The notes under the pieces: model-generated
Told to the model about the DNA's origin: nothing
Database searches by the model: none
What the model saw: only the letters and a program-made list of their open reading frames with translations
Part shown: piece by piece, positions 1 to 48,824 of the stretch
Position numbering within the stretch: position 1 is the first letter of the stretch
Layout: each line of letters starts with the position of its first letter
Source of the DNA: Molanna angustata
Taxonomy: Eukaryota; Arthropoda; Insecta; Trichoptera; Molannidae
NCBI GenBank assembly: GCA_963576475.1
Contig: OY754980.1
Span: forward strand, 33,331,431 to 33,395,430
DNA length: 64,000 nt
Reading direction: 5' to 3'
Made by a program: the position numbers and the translations under genes

Positions 1-160
1 GTGGCGTCAGACGATGAGACATGCTTTATTTATTTGATAATTTAATATTATAACATTATCTATACTAGCAAATACATACATATACTACGCATAATGCTCA
101 AAATTCAATTATTATAAAGAAAAAGACCAAAATCACATGCACCGCAACTTCTTTTCATAG

Positions 161-219
161 TTCAAAATGGCTTGTTACCTGAAGCATTTGGAATTGGTTT
201 AGCTGAAGATGACAGTTAA
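161..219 (+). CDS. Possible short terminal exon of an upstream gene
   Basis: A good acceptor (CTTCTTTTCATAG) is followed by an open frame with two leading bases, reading QNGLLPEAFGIGLAEDDS then TAA. It looks like a C-terminal exon but is only 18 codons. Alternatively an internal GT at 196 (phase 1) could splice to 1156 and make it an internal exon of the next gene. Product not recognised. Confidence 0.3.
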
Positions 220-455
220 TGAATTGATGAGTCGGACACGAGATTGATTTTGTATATTTTATTGATGTCCAACTGGATCTTAATACAACTTGTTTCGATA
301 TGTTTTTAACTGTCCTTAATTTATGTAAAATTGTCCACCTCAAAACAGGACAGCTCTAAATTAGGTTGATAATTATATATTTTTATGTACCTACTATTTA
401 CAAATTAGTTGAAGTAAAAAAAAATCCATACAAGGAAAAAGCAGTTATTGACAGT

Positions 456-782
456 ACCCCGTATTCAGTAACTATTGTAACTAAAATAGGAACGTTCTAA
501 AATTGTAGATTTTAGATTTACAGTCTTATTTCAGCGTTATAAAATATCAACTTGGACTAAATGGAATAGGAACGTACCTATATTGGCCGGAATGTTCTTA
601 AAAAGTTACTGAATTTTCATAATTATTCATAATACGTCTGATTCAGTAACTTTTTAAGAACGTTCCGGCCAATATAGGTACGTTCCTATTCCATTTAGTT
701 CAAGTTAATATTTTATAACGCTGAAATAAGACCGTAAATCTATAATCTACAATTTAGTTCTAATAGTTACTGAATACGGGGT
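456..782. mobile_element. Foldback MITE-like element with ~140-bp inverted arms
   Basis: The left end ACCCCGTATTCAGTAACT is matched by its reverse complement at 769-782. The arms share the blocks around GGAACGTACCTATATTGGCC and TTATTTCAGCGTTATAAAAT with few mismatches, around a short centre (~610-645). There is no coding capacity. A related diverged arm is at 43810-43945. Target duplication unclear. Confidence 0.75.
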
Positions 783-966
783 TATATAGTATTACATATT
801 TTCTCTCAGTGAAATAATTTAATAGTGCCCATAGTAAAAAAATATCCTACATTCATTAATTAATAAATTGACTAGGTTAAATTTGCTGATACCATTTGGA
901 CCACTTCATGATCTTATTTCAAATCTGTTAATATTGGCAGAATAAACTAACAAAGTAAACTGGCAA

Positions 967-1110
967 TCAAAGGATTACATAATAAAACAAAGGATTACAT
1001 AATAAAACAAAGGATTACATAATAAAACAAAGGATTACATAATAAAACAAAGGATTACATAATAAAACAAAGGATTACATAATAAAACAAAGGATTACAT
1101 AATAAAACAA
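967..1110. repeat. 20-bp tandem repeat, 7 copies
   Basis: Unit AGGATTACATAATAAAACAA repeated with no visible differences, ending about 35 bp before exon A of the plus-strand gene. Contains repeated AATAAA on the plus strand. Confidence 0.95.
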
Positions 1111-1144
1111 TGGATATAAATAACAAAGAGTAAATAATTTGTAG

Positions 1145-1310
1145 ATTATGCGCAGTGCCAAGTCACGAGTTTCAAGATCCCGCCTATGAGGAAGCCAGAC
1201 AGAAGTTAGAGGAGGTTGGAGGGGAAGCTGTGGAGGTTGGAGTAAAGAGAGCTCCCGCTGTTACTGCACCAACACTCAGTAAACCACAGAGAAAGAAGCC
1301 TAAATTATGG
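1145..1310 (+). CDS. Exon A of the unrecognised plus-strand gene
   Basis: Ordinary codon pattern, charged helix EEARQKLEEVGGEAVEV and basic stretch QRKKPK. The start of the exon is uncertain between 1145 and 1156; both keep the same frame. Confidence 0.55.
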
Positions 1311-3868
1311 TAACATTTTTACTTTTAGAAATTAAATTAGAATTTTGTTTATAAAAATAAATACACATTTTCAATCCACGAGCATGAACTTTACTAACCG
1401 AAGCAAGTCACAGCGAGCATTTGCATCTCTAATGATCAGGGTTGTAGCGAACATCAGCATCTTTTTTAATATCAGTACAGCATTGGTCGATGCTCATTAT
1501 TTATGCTGATGTTTGAGTTATGACACGACCGTAGAGTTGTGTGGGGCCTTAGATTATATATAATACAGATACCTAGTCAGCGCAATGAATGTATGACAAC
1601 TAAAACTAAGAACAATGTTCTGAATTTCACTCGCCCGGCCGTCAATACAGTCATAGAACACATAGTAGTACATATAAAATCTCTTTTCTATGCAGTATAC
1701 GTACACCTACCGATTCGATTACCGATCTACCGCCTCACACACACATGTAAATAAAACTTGTCATACATTTGAATTCAAAATTTATATTGCACGCGACTTC
1801 TGTACCTTATAATTCTATGTGTGGGGCTAGTTTTTACTAAACCCGTACATATAAGATTATTTATTTTTTAATAAAAGTCTCAAAATTATTAAAACATAAT
1901 CATTTATTTCAATGCCAGAAAATTATCTAACTTTTGGAATTTTAGCAAAAGCGCTTAGACTAATAATTTTCATACTCAGTGGAGATTCAAACTGTGCATT
2001 TTTATTTCTTTTAAAATTATGAACATCTGCTGCGTCATTGAAAAAACTTTGATCTTCTTTGTTTGTTTAATTGTTATACTTATCAATTTATTTGCTATTT
2101 CATCATATTGTGATAAAGTTGTAAATAAATAGCCATTAGATAAATATACAATAAGAATGGGTGGCGACGTCACAATTTCATGTGCATTTTCAGTGGCCTC
2201 TGGTCACCTAATGAATATATTTTTGTCAAATTCATTTAATCTGTCGAGTTTGTGTGGATTAGTTGTTGAGCACTTGAAGCAGCCAATAAGTGCTTTTCTA
2301 TCAAATTATACTACAATGACGGAAGTTAAAATGGAATTAAAAAGGTATGAAGATGATATTGCCCAATTTTTCATTGTTGTATACTACGTTTGTTTAAAAT
2401 TTGAATAGTATTTTTAGCTTTACTCCAACAACATTAAATAAATATAAGTGTTTGTTTTCAAGTGCAATCATCTATCCAATGAAATATTATATTAATTAAT
2501 GATTTAACTTCTTGTCAATGTATTAAATAATATTCTGGAAGATTTTAAAGAAAGTATATTTATCAAATATTCCTTCTGCATCCTTTCATCGTTGCTATGA
2601 CCGGTGTGTTTATTTTTTATTTTCTTTAGGTGCTTATAATCTTATCTTTTATGTTAATGTTTTTTTTTTTTTAATAAATAAAGAGGATGATGGTCATTCT
2701 GGTACCCATGTCCAATCAAGATGGGTCATATGTAGATGGATAGCTCTTTTCAAGTGAACAAACAGATACTGTGATGACAAACCCTTATAAGTTGTTCGTT
2801 TTGAAATATATACTCTTTAGAAAATAATGGGTTTTACAAAAAAACTCGTCAAAAATAAATATCTTTTAAGGCAGGATTACTCTGATCGGACAATGAATAA
2901 TAATAATGAACACTTCACTGCACCCTGCGCAAGTGGCGAGTTTATTGCCGTTTGGCAATTTCTTCCAATTAACCAATGTTACCAGCCCAGAGAAGCAATA
3001 TTTGCGAGAGGAATGAATTTAAATAAATTTCTCCTCTGCTGGGAATCGAACCCAGGATGTATCAGGATGAATCAGGACTAGTACCACACCTTTCCTTTAA
3101 AAGACCTTTCCAATGATGTATCATTCATTTTGAGTGGTGTCGGTACCAGGTTCCATATATTTATGTCCATCATCCTTTAAAACTTCACACGGTTTTGGCT
3201 GATTGGAAAAGAATGTCTTATGACAGTAAAGTTGCCTTTGCGTACATTAGTTTTGATTGTGTTTGTAATCTGTGAGATTATTGACATAATTATCCAAAAT
3301 GTGGCAACGTTATTGGGGGTTTGTTAAAATAATATTTGACCTTAGTAGCTACCTGTTAATTGCCCGAGAGACAGTATAAAAATTAATTGCACAAATATGT
3401 TAAACAAAACAATATTTTGTTTAATTTCACTGTTATATTTCCTATTGTTTGTTCTCAAAACATGTAGTGGTGAAACCATAGAAATATAATTTCCATAAAG
3501 AAGTAGAAGCCTCCACATTTGACCATTTAAATATTTATAATTTCAGGATTGACGAGGATCTCTCAGACATGTCATCGAGTGAATCTAGCTGCGAGGAAGA
3601 TAACGAGGTCGCTGCTAAGATTGTGACTTCTCCTTTGACAGCCAAAGGCAAAGGTGCGGGGAAGATGTCAAAACCAAAATCAGACGAAACAAAGCCAGAC
3701 AGTTCAACAGAGGAGAGCGATGAAGTTGCCCGCCGTGACTCTCCTCAGTCAAGTGACGATGGAATAGAAGAGATTGATAGCACCGTTGAAAACAGAAAAA
3801 TTTTCAACCGTCCTAGTTCACCGCTTGTAATACAAAATATGATGTGCAGAAGTTTATTTAAATTTTAA
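1145..3868 (+). CDS. 3' part of an unrecognised gene, two exons, lysine- and acid-rich C-terminus
   Basis: Exon A runs from acceptor TTTGTAG at 1144 (or the weaker GCGCAG at 1155) to 1310 and reads PSHEFQDPAYEEARQKLEEV ... KPQRKKPKLW. The donor TATGGTAACA leaves two bases (TG). Exon B starts after TTTCAG at 3547; its first G completes Trp and the frame continues IDEDLSDMSSSESSCEED to a stop at 3866-3868. If the intron is kept, TAA at 1311-1313 ends the protein instead, so two C-termini are possible. Exon B is rich in Ser, Asp, Glu and Lys (KGKGAGKMSKPK, STEESDEVARRDSP), suggesting a disordered, possibly nuclear, phosphorylated tail; this is inference. The 5' end lies outside the window. I do not recognise the family. 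It converges on the integrin gene with 784 bp between the stops. Confidence 0.6.
1535..1850 (+). repeat. Dispersed repeat family B, plus copy
   Basis: Shares long segments in inverse orientation with 35090-35335: TACAGATACCTAGTCAGCGC, the GTACACCTACCG...CCGCCTCACACACACATGTA block and the ACTTCTGTACC end. Type unknown; no coding capacity or terminal repeats were recognised. Confidence 0.6.
1976..2330 (-). pseudogene. Possible decayed coding fragment inside the plus-strand intron
   Basis: Minus-strand frame reads PPILIVYLSNGYLFTTLSQY and further residues ending at a stop at 1976. Upstream in the same frame are KALIGCFKCSTTNPHKLDRL and a TGA. The pattern of hydrophobic strands resembles a real protein end, but one stop and no start suggest a broken gene, or splice sites I cannot place. 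Family not recognised. Confidence 0.25.
2410..2885. other. Intronic AT-rich stretch, nothing recognised
   Basis: Poly-T at 2660 followed by AATAAATAAA could be the tail of an old insertion on either strand. No coding or RNA signal seen. Confidence 0.4.
2890..3075 (-). mobile_element. tRNA-derived SINE, family C, minus orientation
   Basis: On the minus strand CCTGGGTTCGATTCCCAGCAGAGGAG is a tRNA-like B box, followed by the body with TTGCCAAACGGCAATAAACTCGCC. Plus-orientation relative at 17640-17855. Confidence 0.7.
3240..3395 (+). mobile_element. SINE family A, 3' body fragment
   Basis: AATGTGGCAACGTTATTGGG ... ATATTTGACCTTAGTAGCTA ... GTTAATTGCCCGAGAG matches the tail of the full copy at 6836-7045. 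The tRNA head is missing. Confidence 0.65.
3547..3868 (+). CDS. Exon B of the unrecognised plus-strand gene, with stop
   Basis: Low-complexity acidic/serine-rich tail. GC content and codon use are clearly higher than the surrounding AT-rich DNA, supporting coding. The last residues (MMCRSLFKF) are less convincing and may come from reading past a donor near 3828. Confidence 0.55.
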
Positions 3869-4652
3869 TATTATTATACAGTTCTTATTTATCATAGTTC
3901 ATATTTGATACAATCTGTATCTTAGTGAAAACTGTGTACAATATATTTCATTTATGACATTCTTTTTATACCCTTTTCTTTAAACTTGTCTGTCTGTCTA
4001 TATTGGCATTTTGCAATTGTTTTTTTATTAACTTCTCGACCAGTCAGAGCTCTGAAACTTTCAGAACTTGAGCATTTCCAATGGCAATGCATATAAAAAC
4101 TGTTTCCAACTTGATTCATTTTATATTTTGAAAAAAAATAACAATTTTGTATTTAATACAAAGTAAACAAAGCTTTGCCTTTCCTGCCGAATGAATTTTA
4201 ATGTTATAGTTCTATGAAAAATACGTTTCCGCTACATAACTCAAAAATAAATTATTTATAAATATGTAATAGTAAAATATTGAAAAGGGTTTCAGTAAAG
4301 TAATTGCTGTAAATAAAGAAAATCTCTTTTTTTTATATTTTGTTTGTTGGAATGTCATATTTCTATTGTTGCTAAATTGTGAAAACAATAAATAAACATA
4401 TTATTTAATTAGAAAATGCTATTTATTTATTTATTTATTATACAATTCCCTTGAATCATGGTTATATTTCTTTATTTATTGAAGAATTTAAAACTATGTA
4501 CTACTTTCATAAATTATCTATGAAAAAAATGTTACAAACTATGTACATATAAATATAAATAAATAGCCTATAATTGTTTTCAAATTTACAAATGTTTTTT
4601 TACACATCTGTAATATTTTACACATTAACAATAATATTCTAAGATATTATTG
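3869..4652. other. Convergent intergenic region with 3' UTRs
   Basis: About 78% AT between the stops of two convergent genes. Multiple AATAAA on both strands (for example near 4246, 4312, 4388, and the complement TTTATT near 4420 and 4470) can serve both transcripts. No gene seen. Confidence 0.6.
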
Positions 4653-43388
<38,736 letters not shown>

Positions 43389-43809
43389 TTTAAATTGTTC
43401 TATGTATTATAAAAGTAGATTTATAAAATAATATTTAATTAAAAAATGAAACTTAAAAATATGATTTTACGAGTTACTCCCCGTTCCCACTAGTGGTGTG
43501 TTAGGTGCGACAAAATGTCGTATGATCTAGTGGCAATACATTTTAAATTGAGCTGTTATCGTGTAGGTAAGTGTGAACAGTTTCATTTAAATTGTGAACA
43601 ATTCCATTTGTACTTGCCACCTAATCACCACGGAAAGGTAAATACGCATTCCGGACTGCTGTAAAAATAACTAGTACCTACTCTTTTAATAAGCGTGAAA
43701 AAAAAATCTAAAATAAAATTCGGAATGTTTTGACAGTTGATTTTACTTAAAGGTGGTTAAAAAATAGGGAATTTGATTTGTGAATAATTACTTGGAGTAA
43801 GAACGTTTC
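43389..43809. other. Upstream of integrin start codon
   Basis: Expected place for the 5' UTR or a splice acceptor from a non-coding exon. I see no clear TATA-initiator arrangement. 43640-43740 is AT-rich. Confidence 0.3.
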
Positions 43810-43945
43810 TAAATACAAACGTTCCTATTTCAACGTTATAGAATATCAACTTGTGGACTAAGTGGAATAAGTACGCTCAAGGAACGCTCCTTTTTAAGCC
43901 GGAACGTTCTTAAAAAGTTATAGAATCGGACGTATTATGTACCTA
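43810..43945. mobile_element. Fragment of the foldback MITE (456-782 family)
   Basis: Shares CAACGTTATAGAATATCAAC, GACTAAGTGGAATA and CCGGAACGTTCTTAAAAAGT with one arm of that element. ~130 bp, diverged. Confidence 0.65.
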
Positions 43946-43949
43946 CTTT

Positions 43950-44130
43950 TTGAATTTTGGATGATGGCGATGTTAGAAGTAGGTAAGAATAGTAGAAGGC
44001 GTGTATGAGACGACGCACGGTCGTGAATGTAGCGAGAAATGTATGTCAAGAGAGAGGAGTCTGGCGTTCGGTTCTCTCTGCCTACCCCAAATAGGGAAAT
44101 GGCGTGATGGCCAAGAAATTTTGCTTTTGT
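43950..44130 (+). mobile_element. LINE family F 3'-end fragment
   Basis: CTGGCGTTCGGTTCTCTCTG ... GGAAATGGCGTGATGG with upstream decayed protein end; same family as 63263-63692. Confidence 0.65.
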
Positions 44131-44162
44131 CATGTCTATAGACTAGAAGACTGATGTTACTT

Positions 44163-44202
44163 AATACATACCGTCACTGTATATACAGTGATGGTATGTA
44201 TT
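44163..44202. repeat. 40-bp palindrome
   Basis: AATACATACCGTCACTGTAT / ATACAGTGATGGTATGTATT, one mismatch, no loop. Each half resembles the (TATG)n ends of family F elements, so it may be two tails joined head-on. Confidence 0.75.
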
Positions 44203-44214
44203 TTTTTTTTATTT

Positions 44215-44405
44215 TAATGTAGCTTATCGGACACGCACACACCCAATAACAAGTTGCCACTTTCTGGAGACTTACGATATCAATCGTCTCACAGATCCAG
44301 ACTGAAAACACAATTAAAAAAACTGTGTCTCCACCGGGAATCGAACCCGGGACCCTTGGATCAGCAGTCAGATACCTAATCAACTGAACAACGAAGGCCG
44401 ACAAA
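44215..44405 (-). mobile_element. SINE family A, minus orientation
   Basis: B box on minus strand GGTCCCGGGTTCGATTCCCG, body CAGTCTGGATCTGTGAGACG and AAGTGGCAACTTGTTATTGG. Confidence 0.85.
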
Positions 44406-44408
44406 GAA

Positions 44409-44875
44409 TGAATATGTTATTATAACTATATCATAATTTAACATTCATTTTATATGGTTAAGCACCCCCCCGTACACCTGTCGCTGATTATCCCACACTG
44501 TAGGATATACCGGGATGGTATGCATGAATGAATATGATATTATATATCATAATTCAACATTATTTTTATAGGGTTAAGCACCCCCGTACACCTGTCGCTG
44601 GTTACCCCACACCGTGATATATATACCGGGATGGTATGCATGAATGAATATGATATTATATATCATAATTAAACATTATTTTCATAGGGTTAAGCACCCC
44701 CGTACAACTGGTCACCCCACACTGCGGGATTAACTGTGATGGTACCCATGAATGAATAATATGTTATTATATATCATAATTTAACATTAGTTTCATAGGG
44801 TTAAGAACCCCATACACCTGTCGCTGGTTACCCCACATTATAGGATATGCCGTGATGGTATGCATGAATACATGT
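44409..44875. repeat. ~115-bp tandem repeat, 4 copies (family G)
   Basis: Unit: GGTTAAGCACCCCCGTACAC ... CTGGTTACCCCACAC ... GATGGTATGCATGAATGAAT and an AT-rich spacer (ATATCATAATTTAACATT). Copies diverged. Related single insert at 17079-17211. Confidence 0.85.
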
Positions 44876-45479
44876 TATAATACCGTTATTATGATGTATT
44901 GAAATGAACACTAGTAATTAAAAATACAAAAATTATGATAAAAACACATTTAAATCACTTGAAAATATCTGATGAATAAGGTTAATATCACAATAAACAC
45001 TTAAAAATGAATACAATATTCTAGTTGTTCTAAAAGATTCACAAGAAACGGTTCTAAACACATTTTTATCACTATTCTTATATTTTGTATTTATTATTTT
45101 TGTGAAAGGTGGGAACTATTTTTATATAACTTTTGTTTTATACTTCAGGTTATTCCTGTTCGTTAATTCAGAAGCCACTGAAAATAATTGTTATTCAAAG
45201 AATAGGTACTGTCACCTACAGGAAGTCTGGAATCAATGGGATGTTCACAATTAACAGTCAAAACTTTTTATTATTAATATACAAAACCAACAGTTTATAT
45301 TAATATTAACAAAGGTATATTAAATTACAAATTAAGTTATAAACTTTTTTAAGGCTCTTTTTAGTTGGTATGTACAATAAGTTTGATAAAATACTAAGTA
45401 ATTGCTGGAGGCAGCTAAAATAATTGGTAAAAAGAAAAAGAGAAGAAAAAAAAACAAGAAGGTAGAAAGCCATCTGTAT
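44876..45479. other. AT-rich intergenic DNA, nothing recognised
   Basis: No ORF with domain features, no repeat matched inside the window. Confidence 0.4.
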
Positions 45480-45590
45480 CCGCATGACAAATATAATAAT
45501 TCACATATACCAATTGAATTTGTATCAAATGCATATACCAATAAATATACATATACCAATTGAATTTGTATTAAATGCATAAAATGCAGT
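45480..45590. repeat. Short duplicated segment
   Basis: CACATATACCAATTGAATTTGTA ATAAATGC-type unit appears twice with a third partial copy, ~60 bp period. Confidence 0.6.
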
Positions 45591-45864
45591 TTATCATTTT
45601 GAAACGATGAGAGTAGGTATCTTCACTATTTTCAGTTTGTTAACTTATTTAATGTATTTATTACAAATTTAATTTGTTTAAACTACGAGTATTTAAATCA
45701 TACATCAAGAGCATACATATTTTTATCATCAATATGTATTTTTATGTATGTAGGTACGTAAAAGGCAATTCATGTCGTTTATAAATAAATAAATATAAAA
45801 CGCTTATTTTATTTTATATTATTTCTCGGGTAAATAACAGGTATTATGTCAAATAATTACTTAA

Positions 45865-46040
45865 ATACGCACCCAATTACAAATTGCCACATTCTGCAGC
45901 GCTGGAGTCTTACGATAATATTCGTCTCATAGATCCATACTAAAAACACGATTAAAAATGTGTCTCCACCGGGAATCGAATCCGGGACATTTAGGTCAGC
46001 AGTCAGCATACCTAACCAACTGAGACACGAAGTCGACTTA
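45865..46040 (-). mobile_element. SINE family A, diverged, minus orientation
   Basis: Minus strand GTCGACTTCGTGTCTCAGTT head, TCCCGGATTCGATTCCCGGT B box, body ending AATTTGTAATTGGGTGCG. Confidence 0.8.
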
Positions 46041-46084
46041 TAGCGTATAATTATAATGTGTATTTTGTATATTATAATCTTATA

Positions 46085-46540
46085 AACAAAACTCTTCTCA
46101 GACCTGTCGTTGTGTATGGAGCTGAATGCTGGGTCTTGACAAAAGATACCTAAATAGCTTCTTGATATTTGAAAGAAAAATTTTGAGAAAGATTTTTGGC
46201 CCGGAAACGATAACGGACTTTTGAGGATACGATAATTATAGCCATTATAAGACAAACCCAATATTGTACAAGTCACAAAAGTACGTAGACTGCGGTGGTT
46301 GGGACATGTCAGTCGGATAAATGATGATCGTATCCCTAAAAACATTCTTAACACTAATCCAGAGGGCAGACGAAGTAGAGGCAGGCCCAAGATAAGATGG
46401 CTGGATGGCACAGAAGACGACATAAGGGCGATCAGAATTACAAACTGGAGGAGAGCGGTGGAGGACAGGGACGGCTGGAGAAGGATTCTGGAGGAGGCCA
46501 GGGCCCACGCAGGGCTGTGGCGCCAATGATAATGATAACG
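46085..46540 (+). mobile_element. RTE-like LINE C-terminal fragment
   Basis: Reads VVYGAECWVLTKD, then GHVSRINDDRIPKNILNTNP, GRRSRGRPKIRWLDGTEDD, WRRAVEDRDGWRRILEEARA. Stop, then an ATGATA-rich tail. Same architecture as the end of 48825-52850. Confidence 0.8.
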
Positions 46541-46612
46541 CTAATGTAGTGACTAAAAACATGATACATAATATTATAACAACCTAATACACTATGAAGT
46601 TACATGTTAATA

Positions 46613-47005
46613 AGGGCTTTTTTTTAACATGTCCACGTAGGGGACACCAGCTATTAGGATTTGGGTCCATTTTACTCTTCCGAAGAAGCGCACTACGTAG
46701 CGTTGGGAGGGGTTTGCAATCTAGAAAAGAGTTTATTAATTCGGATTTTAAAAAGACCCGGGTTGTACGAAGGTGGAAACACAGAATTCGTAAGATCGTT
46801 CCACAGTCGGGCTGCTGTATTAATAAAGGAGTTCGAGAAGCGACTTTTTCGTTTATGTTGAAGGTCCACTGTGAATGGGTGCTGCGATTGAGTAAATCGA
46901 GTGACTCTGTTGCGAGTGGGTGGAGGAGGGACCAAAGATGCAAATTCTTCTGAGCAATTCCCGTGGTAGTATCTATAGAATAAACTTAAAATTAATCGAA
47001 TCGAA
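46613..47005 (-). mobile_element. CR1-like LINE 3' fragment
   Basis: Minus-strand frame: PPPPTRNRVTRFTQSQHPF, FINTAARLWNDLTNSVFPPS, stop at 46693; 3' end at a T-run 46618-46625. Close relative of 5047-5400. Confidence 0.85.
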
Positions 47006-47454
47006 TCGAATTTGACAAAAATATAAGTATTAGTGAACCATAGATACTAATGAAAATGCATGAAATTATGATGTTGCCACCAATTCTCATAATATATTTA
47101 TCTTATAGATAGTTATCTAGAACTTTATGTGATTCAAGTGAAATGGTTTGTTAATGATAAAAACTGATGGTTCAATCTGAACTCTATAGGTATATGACGG
47201 AAAAATATAATTATTATATATTATTTTATATTATGTAGGTAAGGTATACGTGCATATATATTTATATCACAAACAATAATATGATGAGTAATATTTATTC
47301 TGTACACGAACTGACAAACACAGGGTTGTGCCATGGAACTTTTAATAATATTCCGCATGGTATTGAATGTCAGGAAACGCAGTGTGGCCAATTCGGTAAT
47401 TATAATACCTACCTAATTCAAATATACATCACGCTTTTCTTGTATTACAGAGGA
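47006..47454. other. AT-rich intergenic DNA, nothing recognised
   Basis: Starts with a pentamer run (AATCG)n at 46995-47010 that forms the target side of the CR1 fragment. Small frame at 47281 has no support. Confidence 0.35.
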
Positions 47455-47700
47455 TGTCCGACAGAAGAATAATCGCAGATTTAATAATGCTATATAAGAT
47501 AGTCAGGGGTGTTTATGACTAGCCAGATTTATCTCAATCGATATTGTACCACATTTTGCGATATTGTGATAATTTCGGTACTAACTACTTGTATAATTCC
47601 CCAATAAGAAGATTCCATAGATTCCATAGGAAGTAAATATGCTAATATAACTGACATTTTTGCAGATTACCTAGCTATGTACAAGCGATTATTGTCTGAC
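47455..47700 (+). mobile_element. LINE C-terminal fragment, decayed
   Basis: Reads MSDRRIIADLIMLYKIVRGV then stops; the R-R-x-x-A-D-L-x-M-L-Y-K pattern is from the LINE ORF2 end. Confidence 0.5.
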
Positions 47701-47794
47701 AATCATTTTTGTGATGACTAATTGTATTGTTACTTGTTGAGTTTTATTATCTTTATAGATTTACTTGTGTCCTAGTTGTATTTTTTTTTTTTTT

Positions 47795-47975
47795 TTTATA
47801 AAAAATGAATATGTCCTTGTTAAACAAGCACATATACATCTTCCTACGTTCCCTAAAATAAGCAAATAAATGCTTGTGCTATAGGTGAACGAAATCGGTC
47901 GAGGCAGGATTCGAACTCGCGACCACTGGATTACTAACCCAGCGCGCTAACCGCTCTGCCACCGACCCATCTGTA
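47795..47975 (-). mobile_element. SINE family B, minus orientation
   Basis: B box on minus strand GTCGCGAGTTCGAATCCTGC; body with CACAAGCATTTATTTGCTTA; poly-A side is the T-run at 47781-47800. Confidence 0.82.
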
Positions 47976-47984
47976 ATCTGTATT

Positions 47985-48480
47985 AATTTATTTATTTATT
48001 TATTTATTTATGATCATATAAATATATACATTATTTTAATACAAGATAGCCGCCTCACTAGAATAAATCTGTTCTGAAGCAGCCACCTGTACATTTGTGA
48101 AATTATTACATTACAGTAAAAAACAAAAGAATAAGAAAGCTATAAAAATAAACATTAGGAATACTTACATAATTTTAAATTAAAAAATACAGTTTTAAAA
48201 GTGAAATAAATAAAAATAAACACAGTATAAACAGACAACAAAAAATAATTAGTTAAGAAATTATTGTTGCAACGTTACTTTCATTTTGGGTTCTACCCAC
48301 ATCGAGTAGCCACTTGGTACCACGGGCTTTGAATTGAGTTAACCCTTTAAGGTCCTATGGCAGTTTATTATAAATTCGAGGTGCAATAAATACAAAAAAT
48401 CTTTGCCCAAATTTAGTATTCATTTTTGGCACCAAGTAGTTACCCGATATTTTACCTCTTGTGTTATTCAAGATGGATGT
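47985..48480 (-). mobile_element. LINE 3' fragment
   Basis: Minus strand gives FGQRFFVFIAPRIYNKLP and KGLTQFKARGTKWLL; the 3' end is at (TTTA)n 47985-48010 preceded by AGGCGGCTATCTTG on the minus strand. Confidence 0.65.
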
Positions 48481-48824
48481 ATTTTTGAGGAGGTTTGTTT
48501 TTTAGAAATAGAATTAATATTGATCTGGTATAAAGCTGCCTCACATCCAATACTTTGAATTGAATTACTATTGAATTGTGTATATATGTACTTACTAAAA
48601 GAAAAAAAAATTTTGAAGTTGTTGATTTTTTTTTTGCAATTTTTAAGTGTTTTTATATGTGTATTTGTATAATGAGGGGTCCGAATGGTTGGTGGGGTCT
48701 CGGAGGTGCATGCTCTGCTGGAGGGTAGGTACCAGTAAATCCCGAGTAACGCCACGTTGCATGACACCAGCAACACCACCAACAAGTCCAACTCGCTAGC
48801 GTCCACGTCGCGGACCCTGGTAAT

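Noticed and set aside
2157..2408. 83-aa plus-strand ORF starting MGGDVTISCAF
   Set aside because: No domain, no splice or codon support; overlaps the better minus-strand reading.
43918..44133. Frame GVGRENRTPDSSLLTY and the similar one at 63268
   Set aside because: Antisense reading of the family F LINE 3' end, a known source of spurious predicted proteins.
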